Positions 1 through 6,567 of a stretch of 6,776 nt of DNA are shown here, piece after piece. Where the stretch lies: NCBI GenBank assembly GCA_027068235.1, contig JAMOUE010000329.1:1-6776 (forward strand), read 5' to 3'. A program made the translations under genes and the position numbers. The number at the start of each line of letters is the position of its first letter. Position 1 is the first letter of the stretch. The notes under the pieces are model-generated. The model saw only the letters and a program-made list of their open reading frames with translations. It ran no database searches and was not told where the DNA came from. Source of the stretch: Deltaproteobacteria bacterium. GTDB lineage: Bacteria > Desulfobacterota > Dissulfuribacteria > Dissulfuribacterales > QOAL01.

Positions 1-1
1 T

Positions 2-2713
2 TATCAGGCAGTATTAAAGGGAAACAAAGATGGTTTTGTTGTCATGGACAACAACGATTTTACTATTCAAGAGGCCAATGACAAGTTCTACGAAATACTC
101 AAGTTGAAAGCCGACTCCAAGGCCTTGAATGGAAAGTCTTTTATAGAGCTTTTACCGCAAGAAGATCAGGACAAGTTCAAGGAGCTAATCGTCAAAGAAG
201 GGACGAAGGGCTTTGAGTTCAATACCCATGTTATTGATTCTACAGGAGAATCTATTCCCGTCGTTGTAGATTTTACCAAATATGAGGCAGGCGATCCTGC
301 TATTTCCTTTTGTTATGCATTTGTGCAGGATATGAGAAAGGGCTTGAGGGATGCCAAGAGAATAAAATTATTGGAGACTGCAGTTGAACAGAGTGGCAGC
401 AGCATTGTTATCACAGATAATCATGGAAATATTCAATATGTAAATCCTGCCTTTACCCAGGTAACGGGCTATACGCCAGAGGACGTGCTCGGACAACATA
501 CTCGTATTCTTAAATCAGATTATCACTCTGAAGATTTTTATAATAAACTGTGGAGCACCATATCTTCTGGTAAGCCGTGGCACGGTCGATTTTGCAACAA
601 AAGTAAAGATGGCAGACTTTTTTGGGAAGATGCCACCATTGCACCGGTACAGGACGAAAATGGTAACATAACCCATTACATAGCAATTAAAAATGACATT
701 ACAAAGCTGGTGCAGCTTGAAGAAAGGCTTAACCAGAAGGTGAGCGAACTGCAGGGCATAATGGAATATGCTGGAGTGGGAATTGCCCTGATACAAAACA
801 GAACCTTCCTTACAGTCAATAGCACCCTTGCCAAGATAATGAATAAGACCACAGATGAGGTGATAGGACACTCAACTAGAATCTTATTTGATTCTGAGGA
901 AGAGTATGAATCCTTTGGAAAGATATTTTACCCAGCACTTATGAAGGGTGAGAGTGTCTTTTATGAGATGGAGAGGAAGCTTCCTAATGGAGAGACCAGA
1001 TGGTTCCAAATCACTGCTACGGCCATAAATCCAGGGCCAATTGAGGAGATGAAAACGGTCTGGGTAGGCAATGATATCACCCAGTTGAAGATGCTCCAAA
1101 TTGAACTTGAGAAGGAAAAGGAAAAGGCAGAGGAAGCCAATCGTGCAAAGAGTGCCTTTTTGGCAAATATGAGCCACGAAATTCGGACTCCTTTAAATGG
1201 CGTCATTGGAATGTTGTCGCTCCTCAGTACCACGAAGTTAGATACAAAACAAAGAGAATATGTCCAGATAGCCCACTCAAGTGCCGAGGCGTTATTGTTT
1301 CTTATTAATGATATCCTTGATATTTCTAAGATCGAGGCTGGCAAGCTAGAGTTTGACAAGGTTGATTTTAGCCTTCCTGTTTTGTTGCAAGATTTTTCAA
1401 AAAGTTTTGCCATAGCAGCGCAAAAGAAAGGGATTAAATTTGAACTGAAGCTCGCAGACGATGTGCCAAGATGCCTAAAGGGTGATCCTGGACGTCTTCG
1501 TCAGGTATTTATAAACCTTACAGGTAATGCCCTAAAATTTACCGAACAAGGTCGCATTGAGCTAATAGCCGAACTAGTGAAAGAAACTGATAATGGAGCC
1601 GTAATAAAATTTTTGGTAAAGGATACAGGGATAGGGATTCCGCCAGAGAAGCTAGGGCTTCTTTTCAAGAAATTTTCACAGGTGGATGCTTCTATATCAA
1701 GAAAGTTTGGTGGCACTGGACTTGGATTGGCCATTTCAAAAAGGCTTGTTAAACTTATGGGAGGTGATATAGGAGTAGAGAGCCAAGAGGGTAAGGGCTC
1801 GACCTTCTGGTTTACTGTTTGTTTGGAAAAAGGTGATCCCAGCTCCAAGGCCTGTGCATCTACACAAGAGGGCGACAAGGGACAAACTCCATCAAGAAGA
1901 CCAAGTTTAAAGGGCCGAGTGTTGGTTGTAGAAGATAATCCGGTCAATCAGCAAGTAGTAAAAGGCCTACTGAAGAGGTTGGGGATAAGGGCTGAGGTTG
2001 TCAATAATGGGAAAGAGGCACTTGAAGTCCTTGAGATCATTCCCTATGATTTGGTACTAATGGATATACAGATGCCAGTAATGGATGGTTTTACTGCTGC
2101 ACGGGCCATAAGGCATCCTGATTCTAAGGTGTTAAATAGAGAGATTCCGATTGTAGCATTGACCGCTCATGCTTTTAAGGAGGAGATATCCAAGTGCATA
2201 AATGCTGGCATGAACGACTTTTTGACAAAACCTCTGGATACACAGCGCCTTGTGGACGTGTTGACGAAGTGGCTTCCAGTGCATAATGAAGAGGAACACG
2301 GGACAGAAAATAATGCCAAGGATGTTGAGGCAGGGTCCGAGTCTGTGAAAGATGATGCTCATTCACCCAAGGAAGTTGTATTTGATAAGGATGATTTTTT
2401 AGAAAGGACTATGAATGATCTGGAGCTTGGAAAACAGGTGTTGCAGATGTTTATGGAGACTGGTCAGGAGCTTCTTTCCCAATTAGATGGTGCTGTAAAG
2501 AATAATGATCTCGAGGTTATCATGCGTGTCGCCCATAGTATCAAGGGTTCTGCTGGGAATGTTGGTGCTAAAAGGCTTGCTGAAATTGCTCTTGAACTTG
2601 AAAAACAGGCGGAATCTGGAACTATAGAGGATGTGGACAAAAAGTTTAATACCTTAAAAGAAGTTTTTGAGCGCCTTAAGGAGGACCAAGGAGTCAAGGA
2701 AATTTTAGGCTAA
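2..2713 (+). CDS. Multi-PAS tripartite hybrid sensor histidine kinase, 5' end missing
   Basis: Sensor kinase with an internal His-Asp-His-type phosphorelay, of the BarA/ArcB architecture. The frame is open to the left window edge, and 14 sense codons before the ATG at 44 complete the first PAS fold (DGFVVMDNNDF), so ATG 44 is internal and the true start lies upstream. Numbering from that ATG: PAS1 to about 98; PAS2 with PAC about 108-222; PAS3 about 232-348; linker helix 350-368; HisKA about 368-433 with SHEIRTP, phospho-acceptor His378; HATPase about 480-594 with N box Asn491/Asn495, G1 DTGIGI at 527-532, F box around 541-548 and G2 GGTGLGL at 556-562; receiver about 624-741 with Glu630/Asp631, phospho-acceptor Asp674, Thr707 and Lys729; Hpt about 785-875 with AHSIKGSAG, His831. 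All catalytic residues look intact. No membrane segment occurs in the visible part; a sensor or membrane region may lie upstream. The PAS ligand cannot be told from sequence. No response regulator gene follows. Confidence 0.95.
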   Translation, partial: YQAVLKGNKDGFVVMDNNDFTIQEANDKFYEILKLKADSKALNGKSFIELLPQEDQDKFKELIVKEGTKGFEFNTHVIDSTGESIPVVVDFTKYEAGDPAISFCYAFVQDMRKGLRDAKRIKLLETAVEQSGSSIVITDNHGNIQYVNPAFTQVTGYTPEDVLGQHTRILKSDYHSEDFYNKLWSTISSGKPWHGRFCNKSKDGRLFWEDATIAPVQDENGNITHYIAIKNDITKLVQLEERLNQKVSELQGIMEYAGVGIALIQNRTFLTVNSTLAKIMNKTTDEVIGHSTRILFDSEEEYESFGKIFYPALMKGESVFYEMERKLPNGETRWFQITATAINPGPIEEMKTVWVGNDITQLKMLQIELEKEKEKAEEANRAKSAFLANMSHEIRTPLNGVIGMLSLLSTTKLDTKQREYVQIAHSSAEALLFLINDILDISKIEAGKLEFDKVDFSLPVLLQDFSKSFAIAAQKKGIKFELKLADDVPRCLKGDPGRLRQVFINLTGNALKFTEQGRIELIAELVKETDNGAVIKFLVKDTGIGIPPEKLGLLFKKFSQVDASISRKFGGTGLGLAISKRLVKLMGGDIGVESQEGKGSTFWFTVCLEKGDPSSKACASTQEGDKGQTPSRRPSLKGRVLVVEDNPVNQQVVKGLLKRLGIRAEVVNNGKEALEVLEIIPYDLVLMDIQMPVMDGFTAARAIRHPDSKVLNREIPIVALTAHAFKEEISKCINAGMNDFLTKPLDTQRLVDVLTKWLPVHNEEEHGTENNAKDVEAGSESVKDDAHSPKEVVFDKDDFLERTMNDLELGKQVLQMFMETGQELLSQLDGAVKNNDLEVIMRVAHSIKGSAGNVGAKRLAEIALELEKQAESGTIEDVDKKFNTLKEVFERLKEDQGVKEILG

Positions 2714-2984
2714 TTTGCGTGTGACTTTTTTCTTTTACATTTTATATCTGTACGTGAGAGAATTTTTTGGGTATATAAATATTAGAAAATTTTGTCCAAG
2801 GATATTCCATTGGAAGTGGGAACAATTTTTTCTAACAAACAAAATAAAAATATTTCATGTATTTTATATTTGACCTGCAAGGAAGATAATATTATTTTAC
2901 CGCTGAATCTCTATTCATTGTCATAAAAAGGGCTGGTAAAAAGCCGTACTTAATCAGTTGGGAGATTTTTGAAAGGAGAGAAAA
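2714..2984. other. AT-rich intergenic region between kinase and coiled-coil genes
   Basis: This is a 271-base non-coding spacer, clearly richer in A and T than the flanking genes. No strong terminator follows the kinase stop. The only candidate is an imperfect hairpin, TTGT/ACAA (2792-2795 with 2822-2825) enclosing CCAA/TTGG (2796-2799 with 2810-2813), followed by six T at 2826-2831; it is weak and interrupted. The right half carries a candidate promoter for the gene at 2985 and a small GGCT/AGCC stem (2931-2934 with 2942-2945) in its presumed leader. No tRNA or known riboswitch fold was recognised. Confidence 0.6.
2870..2898 (+). promoter_or_regulatory. Candidate sigma-70-type promoter for the coiled-coil gene pair
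   Basis: TTGACC at 2870-2875 (5 of 6 match to TTGACA) and TATTTT at 2893-2898 (4 of 6 match to TATAAT) are separated by 17 bases. Transcription would start near 2905, giving a leader of about 80 bases before the ATG at 2985. The surrounding DNA is very AT-rich, so chance matches in the -10 region are easy. Confidence 0.45.
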
Positions 2985-3731
2985 ATGGAAGTTAACTCTA
3001 TTCAACAGTTGCTGTCTAACTTATATCTTTATGGATGGGCTGGAGCCTTCATTTTTTTTATTTTATTCATTTGGTTGCTCAAGCAAAACAGTAGCAATTC
3101 GGCTGCTGTTAGCAAGTTGGAGAAGGAAAAAGACGACCTGGACAGCCAGTTGTCAGAATGTAGAGAAGAGGTTTCTGAGCTTCAATCCAAGGTAGATAGC
3201 CTGGTAGAAGACAATGAGCAAAAGGCAGAAACTATTAGTAGCCTCGAATCTAAACTGGCTTCTACCGAGAAAGAGCTCAAAGAGAAAGAGGCAAAGGTTA
3301 AAGAGTTGGAGTTCCAGGTCAAAAATCTCAAGGAAGAGAACATCCAACTTGGTGATAATGTTAAAGAGCTTCAGTCAAAACTTTCAGAGGCAGAAAGCAA
3401 GATTCAGAATCTCGAATCCCAGCTCAGCCAAAAGAATAATGAAGTTACTCAATTGAAAGAGGATCTCGCTGAGGCTGAAAAGCAGATCGAAGAATTGAAA
3501 TCAAAGTTTGATCTTGTAAAACTTTATATTCATATGCGCAAGCTTAATGAGGAGTTTGATAGCGAATTTACTCAGAATATCCTCAAGGGCCTTGCGAAAA
3601 TGAATATTGCAGATATTGATCTTAAAACTGCTCAGGCTATTTTTGAGCAGGCCATGGCGTCATTTCAGCAAAGCACACCATCTCCGGAAGGAAACGAATC
3701 CGAAGAAATCCTTGAGGAAGAAGAGAATTAA
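2985..3731 (+). CDS. Membrane-anchored coiled-coil protein, unknown function (248 aa)
   Basis: I do not recognise a named family. The start is supported by AAAGGAG at 2972-2978, six bases before the ATG. Residues 1-15 are short and polar, residues about 16-33 form one strongly hydrophobic membrane segment (rich in Phe, Ile and Leu), and Lys33 follows directly. By the positive-inside rule this suggests the N terminus outside and the rest in the cytoplasm, but the charge signal is slight. Residues about 42-178 are an almost unbroken heptad-type coiled coil rich in Glu, Lys, Leu and Ser, with no proline and only one cysteine (Cys59). Residues about 179-228 look like a small helical domain with mixed, non-repetitive composition, and residues 232-248 form a strongly acidic tail. 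The next gene encodes a larger protein of similar design, so the two are likely functionally linked. Generic matches to myosin- or SMC-like coiled coils would not be informative. Confidence 0.85.
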   Translation: MEVNSIQQLLSNLYLYGWAGAFIFFILFIWLLKQNSSNSAAVSKLEKEKDDLDSQLSECREEVSELQSKVDSLVEDNEQKAETISSLESKLASTEKELKEKEAKVKELEFQVKNLKEENIQLGDNVKELQSKLSEAESKIQNLESQLSQKNNEVTQLKEDLAEAEKQIEELKSKFDLVKLYIHMRKLNEEFDSEFTQNILKGLAKMNIADIDLKTAQAIFEQAMASFQQSTPSPEGNESEEILEEEEN

Positions 3732-3743
3732 TTCACAAATAGG

Positions 3744-3776
3744 CGCGGCCTAATTTTGTTTTAGGCCGCGATTTTT
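3744..3776 (+). terminator. Intrinsic terminator between the two coiled-coil genes
   Basis: A perfect 10-bp stem, CGCGGCCTAA (3744-3753) with TTAGGCCGCG (3761-3770), has a 7-base loop and is followed by ATTTTT. It starts 12 bases after the stop of the upstream gene and ends 22 bases before the ATG of the next one. There is too little room after it for a full promoter, so the downstream gene either depends on read-through or has a promoter inside the upstream gene. Confidence 0.85.
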
Positions 3777-3798
3777 ACCATTTCAGGGAGGAATTAAA

Positions 3799-5433
3799 AT
3801 GGATACAGCTGTTTATGCATTTTACGCTACTTTTTCGTTTGTTTGTTCGTGCATCTTTTTGATAGCATGTGGATTGGGATTATATTCACTTTATCTTACT
3901 GCAAAAGAGGGTGATGTTCCAGAGGATCAAAGAAAAAAGAACTTAGCATTTTTGTACAATAGAAAAGTCGGCATAGCCTTTCTTATTGCTGGAATACTTT
4001 TTGGGATAGTTGGTTACAGAATGTCCCCTACGTCTGTAGCTAAGAGGATGGGGATTAGCCTAGAAGCTGAGCATCATGGCGAAAAGGCTACTCATGAAAC
4101 GGTTCATCACAAGGTTGTAGAAAAGCATGAGGTTGTCAAAGAGGAAAAGAAGGTCACCCATGTCGCTAAGGAAGAACACGTTGCTAAAGAAGAACAAAAG
4201 CCAGTTCATGAAGAGGTTGTAAAGGAGGAGGTCACGACTAAGAAAGAGATAGTCAAGACTGAGACACAGCCAGAGCCACAGGTTGAACAGGTAATGCTTA
4301 GAAAAGCTGCTGGTTGGACAAAGACAGAGCTTGCCCTTAAAAAGACCATCTCTGTTTTACAAGAGCAGCTCCAAAATGCTAAAGAGCAACTGAAGGAAAA
4401 GAGTGCAGCTTTCTCAAGTGTTAGCGAAGAGTTGGCCAGGTTGAAGGCAGAGCTTGAGAGGCTTGAAAAGGAAAATGCTGAACTCAAAAGTGGCGGTGAG
4501 TTCAAGAAGGAAATCGAGGCCTTGACAAACGAGAATGCTAAGCTCAAAGAGCAGATTGCCAAACTCGAAGAGGCCAAGGCAGAGCTAGAAAAAGAGCTTT
4601 CTGGCTCCAAGGCCGGTTCAGAGGCCCTGAAGAATGCACTAAAAGAAAATAAGGCTCTTAAGGCCAAAATCAAAACTATGGAGGCAGAACTTTCTAAGAA
4701 TACCTCTATGATTAACCAGTTGAGGCAGCAGATTAACGATCTTAATGCCAAGCTGGAACAAACCGTTGCTCAATTGAAGAAAGTGGAAAAAGAAAGGGAT
4801 GAGCTAAAGGTCCAGTTGCAGCAGGCCAAGGATAAGTTCAAGGCTATCAAGGATAAGATTGCTGCCATCAATGCCCTTGAGGCCAAGCTTAAGGCAAGTA
4901 CAAAACTGTCTGAGGCTGAAAAGGCAAAAATTGCACAGTTAACAGAAGAGGCAGCAAAGCTTAGGGCACAGTTGGAAAATGCAAAGAAGAAGATAGCAGA
5001 GATGCAGGCCGGTTATCAGCAGGCAATCAATGAAGCTGCTGAACTTAAGGCCAAGACCCAGAGCCTTGAACAAAGCCTGAAGTCTCTTACCGATTCCTTA
5101 GATATGAAGATTATTGAGCTTACAAAGCTTAACTCCAAATATGACCTCTTAAATGATCAGATAAAGATGAGAGACGAGAAGATAAAGATGTTGTTAGAGG
5201 CTAATAAAGCCATGGAAGACAGGCTATCTATATATACTACTAGAATAAGGACCTTAGAGGCTGAGATTAAGGCCAAAGAGGACCTTATTAAGAAGCTTCA
5301 GGAAAGATTGGCCAAACAAGCTGCGATGGTTGTACCAAAAGTAACCAAAAAGGTTGTTACTAAGGTTGTAGAGATGAAACCTGCCAAGACAGAGGATGTT
5401 GCGGCTGAGAAGGAGGCAGCATCTGGTAAGTAA
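3799..5433 (+). CDS. Two-helix membrane-anchored long coiled-coil protein, unknown function (544 aa)
   Basis: No named family is recognised. The start is supported by AGGGAGG at 3785-3791, seven bases before the ATG. In order: membrane helix 1 (about 8-33, containing all three cysteines, Cys16, Cys18 and Cys24); a charged loop (34-55); membrane helix 2 (about 56-73); a charged linker (about 88-165) rich in Lys, Glu, Val and His; a long coiled coil (about 176-508) with short breaks near Gly232-Gly233, residues 268-274 and Gly405; and a Lys/Val/Glu tail (510-544). All nine histidines of the protein lie between residues 92 and 137, where HVAKEE occurs twice in tandem. Two helices put the N and C termini on the same side; the charges do not settle which. 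The rod would be roughly 50 nm if unbroken. It follows the 248-aa coiled-coil gene after 67 bases. A scaffold, tether or filament-like role is inference from shape only. Confidence 0.85.
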   Translation: MDTAVYAFYATFSFVCSCIFLIACGLGLYSLYLTAKEGDVPEDQRKKNLAFLYNRKVGIAFLIAGILFGIVGYRMSPTSVAKRMGISLEAEHHGEKATHETVHHKVVEKHEVVKEEKKVTHVAKEEHVAKEEQKPVHEEVVKEEVTTKKEIVKTETQPEPQVEQVMLRKAAGWTKTELALKKTISVLQEQLQNAKEQLKEKSAAFSSVSEELARLKAELERLEKENAELKSGGEFKKEIEALTNENAKLKEQIAKLEEAKAELEKELSGSKAGSEALKNALKENKALKAKIKTMEAELSKNTSMINQLRQQINDLNAKLEQTVAQLKKVEKERDELKVQLQQAKDKFKAIKDKIAAINALEAKLKASTKLSEAEKAKIAQLTEEAAKLRAQLENAKKKIAEMQAGYQQAINEAAELKAKTQSLEQSLKSLTDSLDMKIIELTKLNSKYDLLNDQIKMRDEKIKMLLEANKAMEDRLSIYTTRIRTLEAEIKAKEDLIKKLQERLAKQAAMVVPKVTKKVVTKVVEMKPAKTEDVAAEKEAASGK

Positions 5434-5466
5434 TATATAGATAACCCTACATATCTTTATATCTAT

Positions 5467-5515
5467 AAAAGCCGCCTTACTACTACATTAAGTTGGTAAG
5501 GCGGCTTTTCTTTTT
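5467..5515 (+). terminator. Intrinsic terminator after the 544-aa coiled-coil gene
   Basis: A perfect 14-bp inverted repeat, AAAAGCCGCCTTAC (5467-5480) with GTAAGGCGGCTTTT (5496-5509), has a 15-base loop and is followed by CTTTTT. It starts 33 bases after the stop codon. The A run before the stem also gives a short T run on the opposite strand. A smaller AT-only inverted repeat, TATAGATA (5436-5443) with TATCTATA (5460-5467), lies just upstream and may not matter. Confidence 0.92.
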
Positions 5516-5561
5516 ATTGATTCTGAATCCTTTAGGCATCTTTTCTTACATTTTGAATTTC

Positions 5562-5589
5562 TTGACCAACTGTTGACTCCTGTGATAAA
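5562..5589 (+). promoter_or_regulatory. Promoter of tRNA-Thr
   Basis: TTGACC (5562-5567) is followed after 16 bases by GATAAA (5584-5589), preceded by TGT (5581-5583), which gives an extended -10 element. Transcription would begin near 5596, about 10 bases before the mature tRNA 5' end. A second TTGACT at 5573-5578 is too close to the -10 to serve as its -35. Confidence 0.6.
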
Positions 5590-5605
5590 AGGTGACCAAA
5601 TTTAC

Positions 5606-5681
5606 GCCGGCATAGCTCAGTTGGTAGAGCAGCTGATTCGTAATCAGCAGGTCGCCGGTTCGAGTCCGGCTGCCGGCTCCA
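5606..5681 (+). tRNA. tRNA-Thr (anticodon CGT)
   Basis: A complete 76-base cloverleaf with encoded CCA. The acceptor stem is GCCGGCA (5606-5612) with TGCCGGC (5671-5677), discriminator T5678 and CCA 5679-5681. The D stem is GCTC (5615-5618) with GAGC (5627-5630). The anticodon stem is GCTGA (5632-5636) with TCAGC (5644-5648), loop TTCGTAA, anticodon CGT at 5639-5641. The T stem is GCCGG (5654-5658) with CCGGC (5666-5670), loop TTCGAGT. All stems pair without mismatch. It decodes the threonine codon ACG. It stands alone between two terminated protein units and has its own promoter. Confidence 0.98.
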
Positions 5682-5832
5682 ATTGGGGCAATGTTGGTTT
5701 CGTCAATTTTGTCGCTCTTCTCTGCGCTTATGCCTGTTTTTTTGTTGGAGTAATTGTCGAGATTTCCACTAAGTGGTCTCTTCCTGTCTTAATTTTACAT
5801 TTTTTGGCAAAGACATTGCATTTAAAAATAGC

Positions 5833-5864
5833 TGAGGAGACCCCTCAAGTTGTTTGTTTTTTTT
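5833..5864 (+). terminator. Weak candidate terminator with long T tract
   Basis: TGAGG (5833-5837) pairs perfectly with CCTCA (5843-5847) around a 5-base loop. It is followed by AG and then a T-rich run that is almost all T from 5850 to 5864. The stem is only 5 bp, so efficiency is doubtful. It would end transcripts coming from the tRNA gene before the lipoprotein gene. Confidence 0.35.
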
Positions 5865-5880
5865 AGTGACTTGGTGTGTA

Positions 5881-5886
5881 TATAAT
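5881..5886 (+). promoter_or_regulatory. Candidate -10 element for the lipoprotein gene
   Basis: A perfect TATAAT lies 21 bases before the ATG at 5908. A transcript from it would begin near 5893, right at the Shine-Dalgarno sequence, leaving a leader of only about 15 bases. No good -35 lies 17 bases upstream (the site is a T run), so this may be fortuitous. Confidence 0.3.
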
Positions 5887-5892
5887 TATGAC

Positions 5893-5898
5893 AGGAGG
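5893..5898 (+). promoter_or_regulatory. Ribosome binding site that fixes the lipoprotein start
   Basis: A perfect AGGAGG is followed after nine bases by ATG 5908. It decides against the longer in-frame TTG start at 5854, which has no such site and would place 18 extra residues, including two arginines, before the signal peptide. Confidence 0.8.
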
Positions 5899-5907
5899 TT
5901 TTGTGTT

Positions 5908-6459
5908 ATGAAGAATTATTGTGTTGTTTTTGGTTTGATTTTAGTGTTTTTCTTGTCATCGTGTGCTTCGCAAAGTGGCTGGACCCCTACAGTAGATCCT
6001 TCCACGAGTCCGGCTTCATATCCATCACAACCTTACCCACAGGTTCAGAATCAATATCCTCCACCACCGCCTCCTCAACCACGTCCTGTTGCTCCTGCTC
6101 CAAGACATGTTAGGCCAGCACCTAAAGTCAAGGTAGCTCCTGCACCAGTACCTTCATCACCACCACCACAACGTAGTTACACTCAAGACCTTGCTGAGTG
6201 TAAGATGCTAGCACAACAGGTTTCCGGTTACACTCCAGGAGAAACGATTAAGGGTGGTCTTATAGGTGGTGCAATTGGAGCGGCAGCCGGAGCAGCAATT
6301 GGAGCAGCAACTGGTAATGCTGGTAAGGGAGCAGCAATTGGAGCGGCAGCCGGTGGAATTGGTGGAGGCGCCTATAAGGGTATTGATGCAGAGAGAAAGT
6401 ATAAAGATGCTTATATTAGATGCATGAGAAATAGGGGATGGAACGTTATTAATCCTTAA
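5908..6459 (+). CDS. Proline-rich glycine-zipper lipoprotein (183 aa)
   Basis: A predicted lipid-anchored envelope protein. Residues 1-18 form a signal peptide (Lys2, hydrophobic core 6-16) ending in the lipobox LSSC, with Cys19 as the lipidated residue; Ala20 after it is no inner-membrane retention signal by the E. coli rule, so the outer membrane is the likely site. Residues about 20-90 are a low-complexity Pro/Ser/Ala/Gln spacer including six consecutive prolines (51-56). Residues about 91-105 (DLAECKMLAQQ) lead into a glycine zipper at about 111-154 with GxxxG-type spacing, and the C terminus ends in YIRCMRNRGWNVINP. The DLAEC... and ...RCMRNRGW flanks resemble bacterial glycine-zipper-family proteins, in which such segments pack helices in or on membranes. 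Cys98 and Cys172 flank the zipper and could form a disulfide (inference). No partner gene is evident nearby. The molecular function of this family is largely undefined. Confidence 0.88.
   Translation: MKNYCVVFGLILVFFLSSCASQSGWTPTVDPSTSPASYPSQPYPQVQNQYPPPPPPQPRPVAPAPRHVRPAPKVKVAPAPVPSSPPPQRSYTQDLAECKMLAQQVSGYTPGETIKGGLIGGAIGAAAGAAIGAATGNAGKGAAIGAAAGGIGGGAYKGIDAERKYKDAYIRCMRNRGWNVINP
6271..6353 (+). repeat. Short internal DNA repeats in the glycine-zipper segment
   Basis: A 20-base identical repeat, GCAATTGGAGCGGCAGCCGG, occurs at 6271-6290 and 6334-6353, a 63-base (21-codon) offset. A second identical 16-base unit, GAGCAGCAATTGGAGC, occurs at 6290-6305 and 6329-6344, a 39-base (13-codon) offset. 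All are in frame and encode the Ala/Gly/Ile zipper, so the motif has probably grown by in-frame duplication. Confidence 0.85.
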
Positions 6460-6509
6460 CCCCGAATTAATGCGCTTTAACTGCCTGCATAATATGGGAT
6501 AATTTTTGA

Positions 6510-6551
6510 TAGGGCGCCCATAAATTAAAAGGATATGGGCGCTCCTATTTT
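6510..6551 (+). terminator. Intrinsic terminator after the lipoprotein gene
   Basis: TAGGGCGCCCATA (6510-6522) pairs with TATGGGCGC plus CCTA (6534-6542, 6544-6547), giving 13 bp with a single bulged T at 6543, an 11-base loop, then TTTT. It lies about 50 bases after the stop codon. The T run is short, so it may be only moderately efficient. Confidence 0.7.
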
Positions 6552-6567
6552 GGCTATTGCATTTTTT

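Larger units (their letters stand above)
5682..5907. other. Intergenic region between tRNA-Thr and the lipoprotein gene
   Basis: This is a 226-base spacer with no convincing gene. No strong terminator follows the tRNA directly. The only termination-like element is the weak hairpin with a long T run near 5833-5864, about 150 bases downstream. Short reading frames here run through the tRNA or lack ribosome binding sites. No repeat of the tRNA 3' end, such as an integration scar would leave, was seen. Confidence 0.5.

Noticed and set aside
961..1947. Minus-strand frames (961-1413 and 1501-1947) opposite the kinase gene
   Set aside because: They lie antisense to the conserved HisKA, HATPase and receiver-proximal coding region and show no domain of their own.
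2931..2945. Riboswitch in the leader of the 248-aa gene
   Set aside because: Only a 4-bp GGCT/AGCC stem is visible, with no conserved core that I recognise from known riboswitch classes.
4206..4751. Minus-strand 181-codon frame opposite the 544-aa coiled-coil gene
   Set aside because: Its Ser/Leu/Phe-rich composition is what the reverse complement of Lys/Glu coiled-coil codons gives; no start signal or domain.
5606..5681. tRNA-Thr as an integration site for a mobile element
   Set aside because: No integrase gene and no second copy of the tRNA 3' end was seen in the window; it may lie outside, but nothing here supports it.
5573..5866. Plus-strand 97-codon frame starting at TTG 5573
   Set aside because: It reads straight through the tRNA-Thr gene, lacks a ribosome binding site, and its N-terminal part is only translated tRNA.
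5854..5907. Longer lipoprotein start at TTG 5854
   Set aside because: No ribosome binding site, and the extension would spoil the signal peptide; ATG 5908 has a perfect AGGAGG.
5901..6113. Plus-strand 70-codon frame overlapping the lipoprotein gene
   Set aside because: It is an alternate frame of the signal-peptide and proline-rich region, with no independent support.
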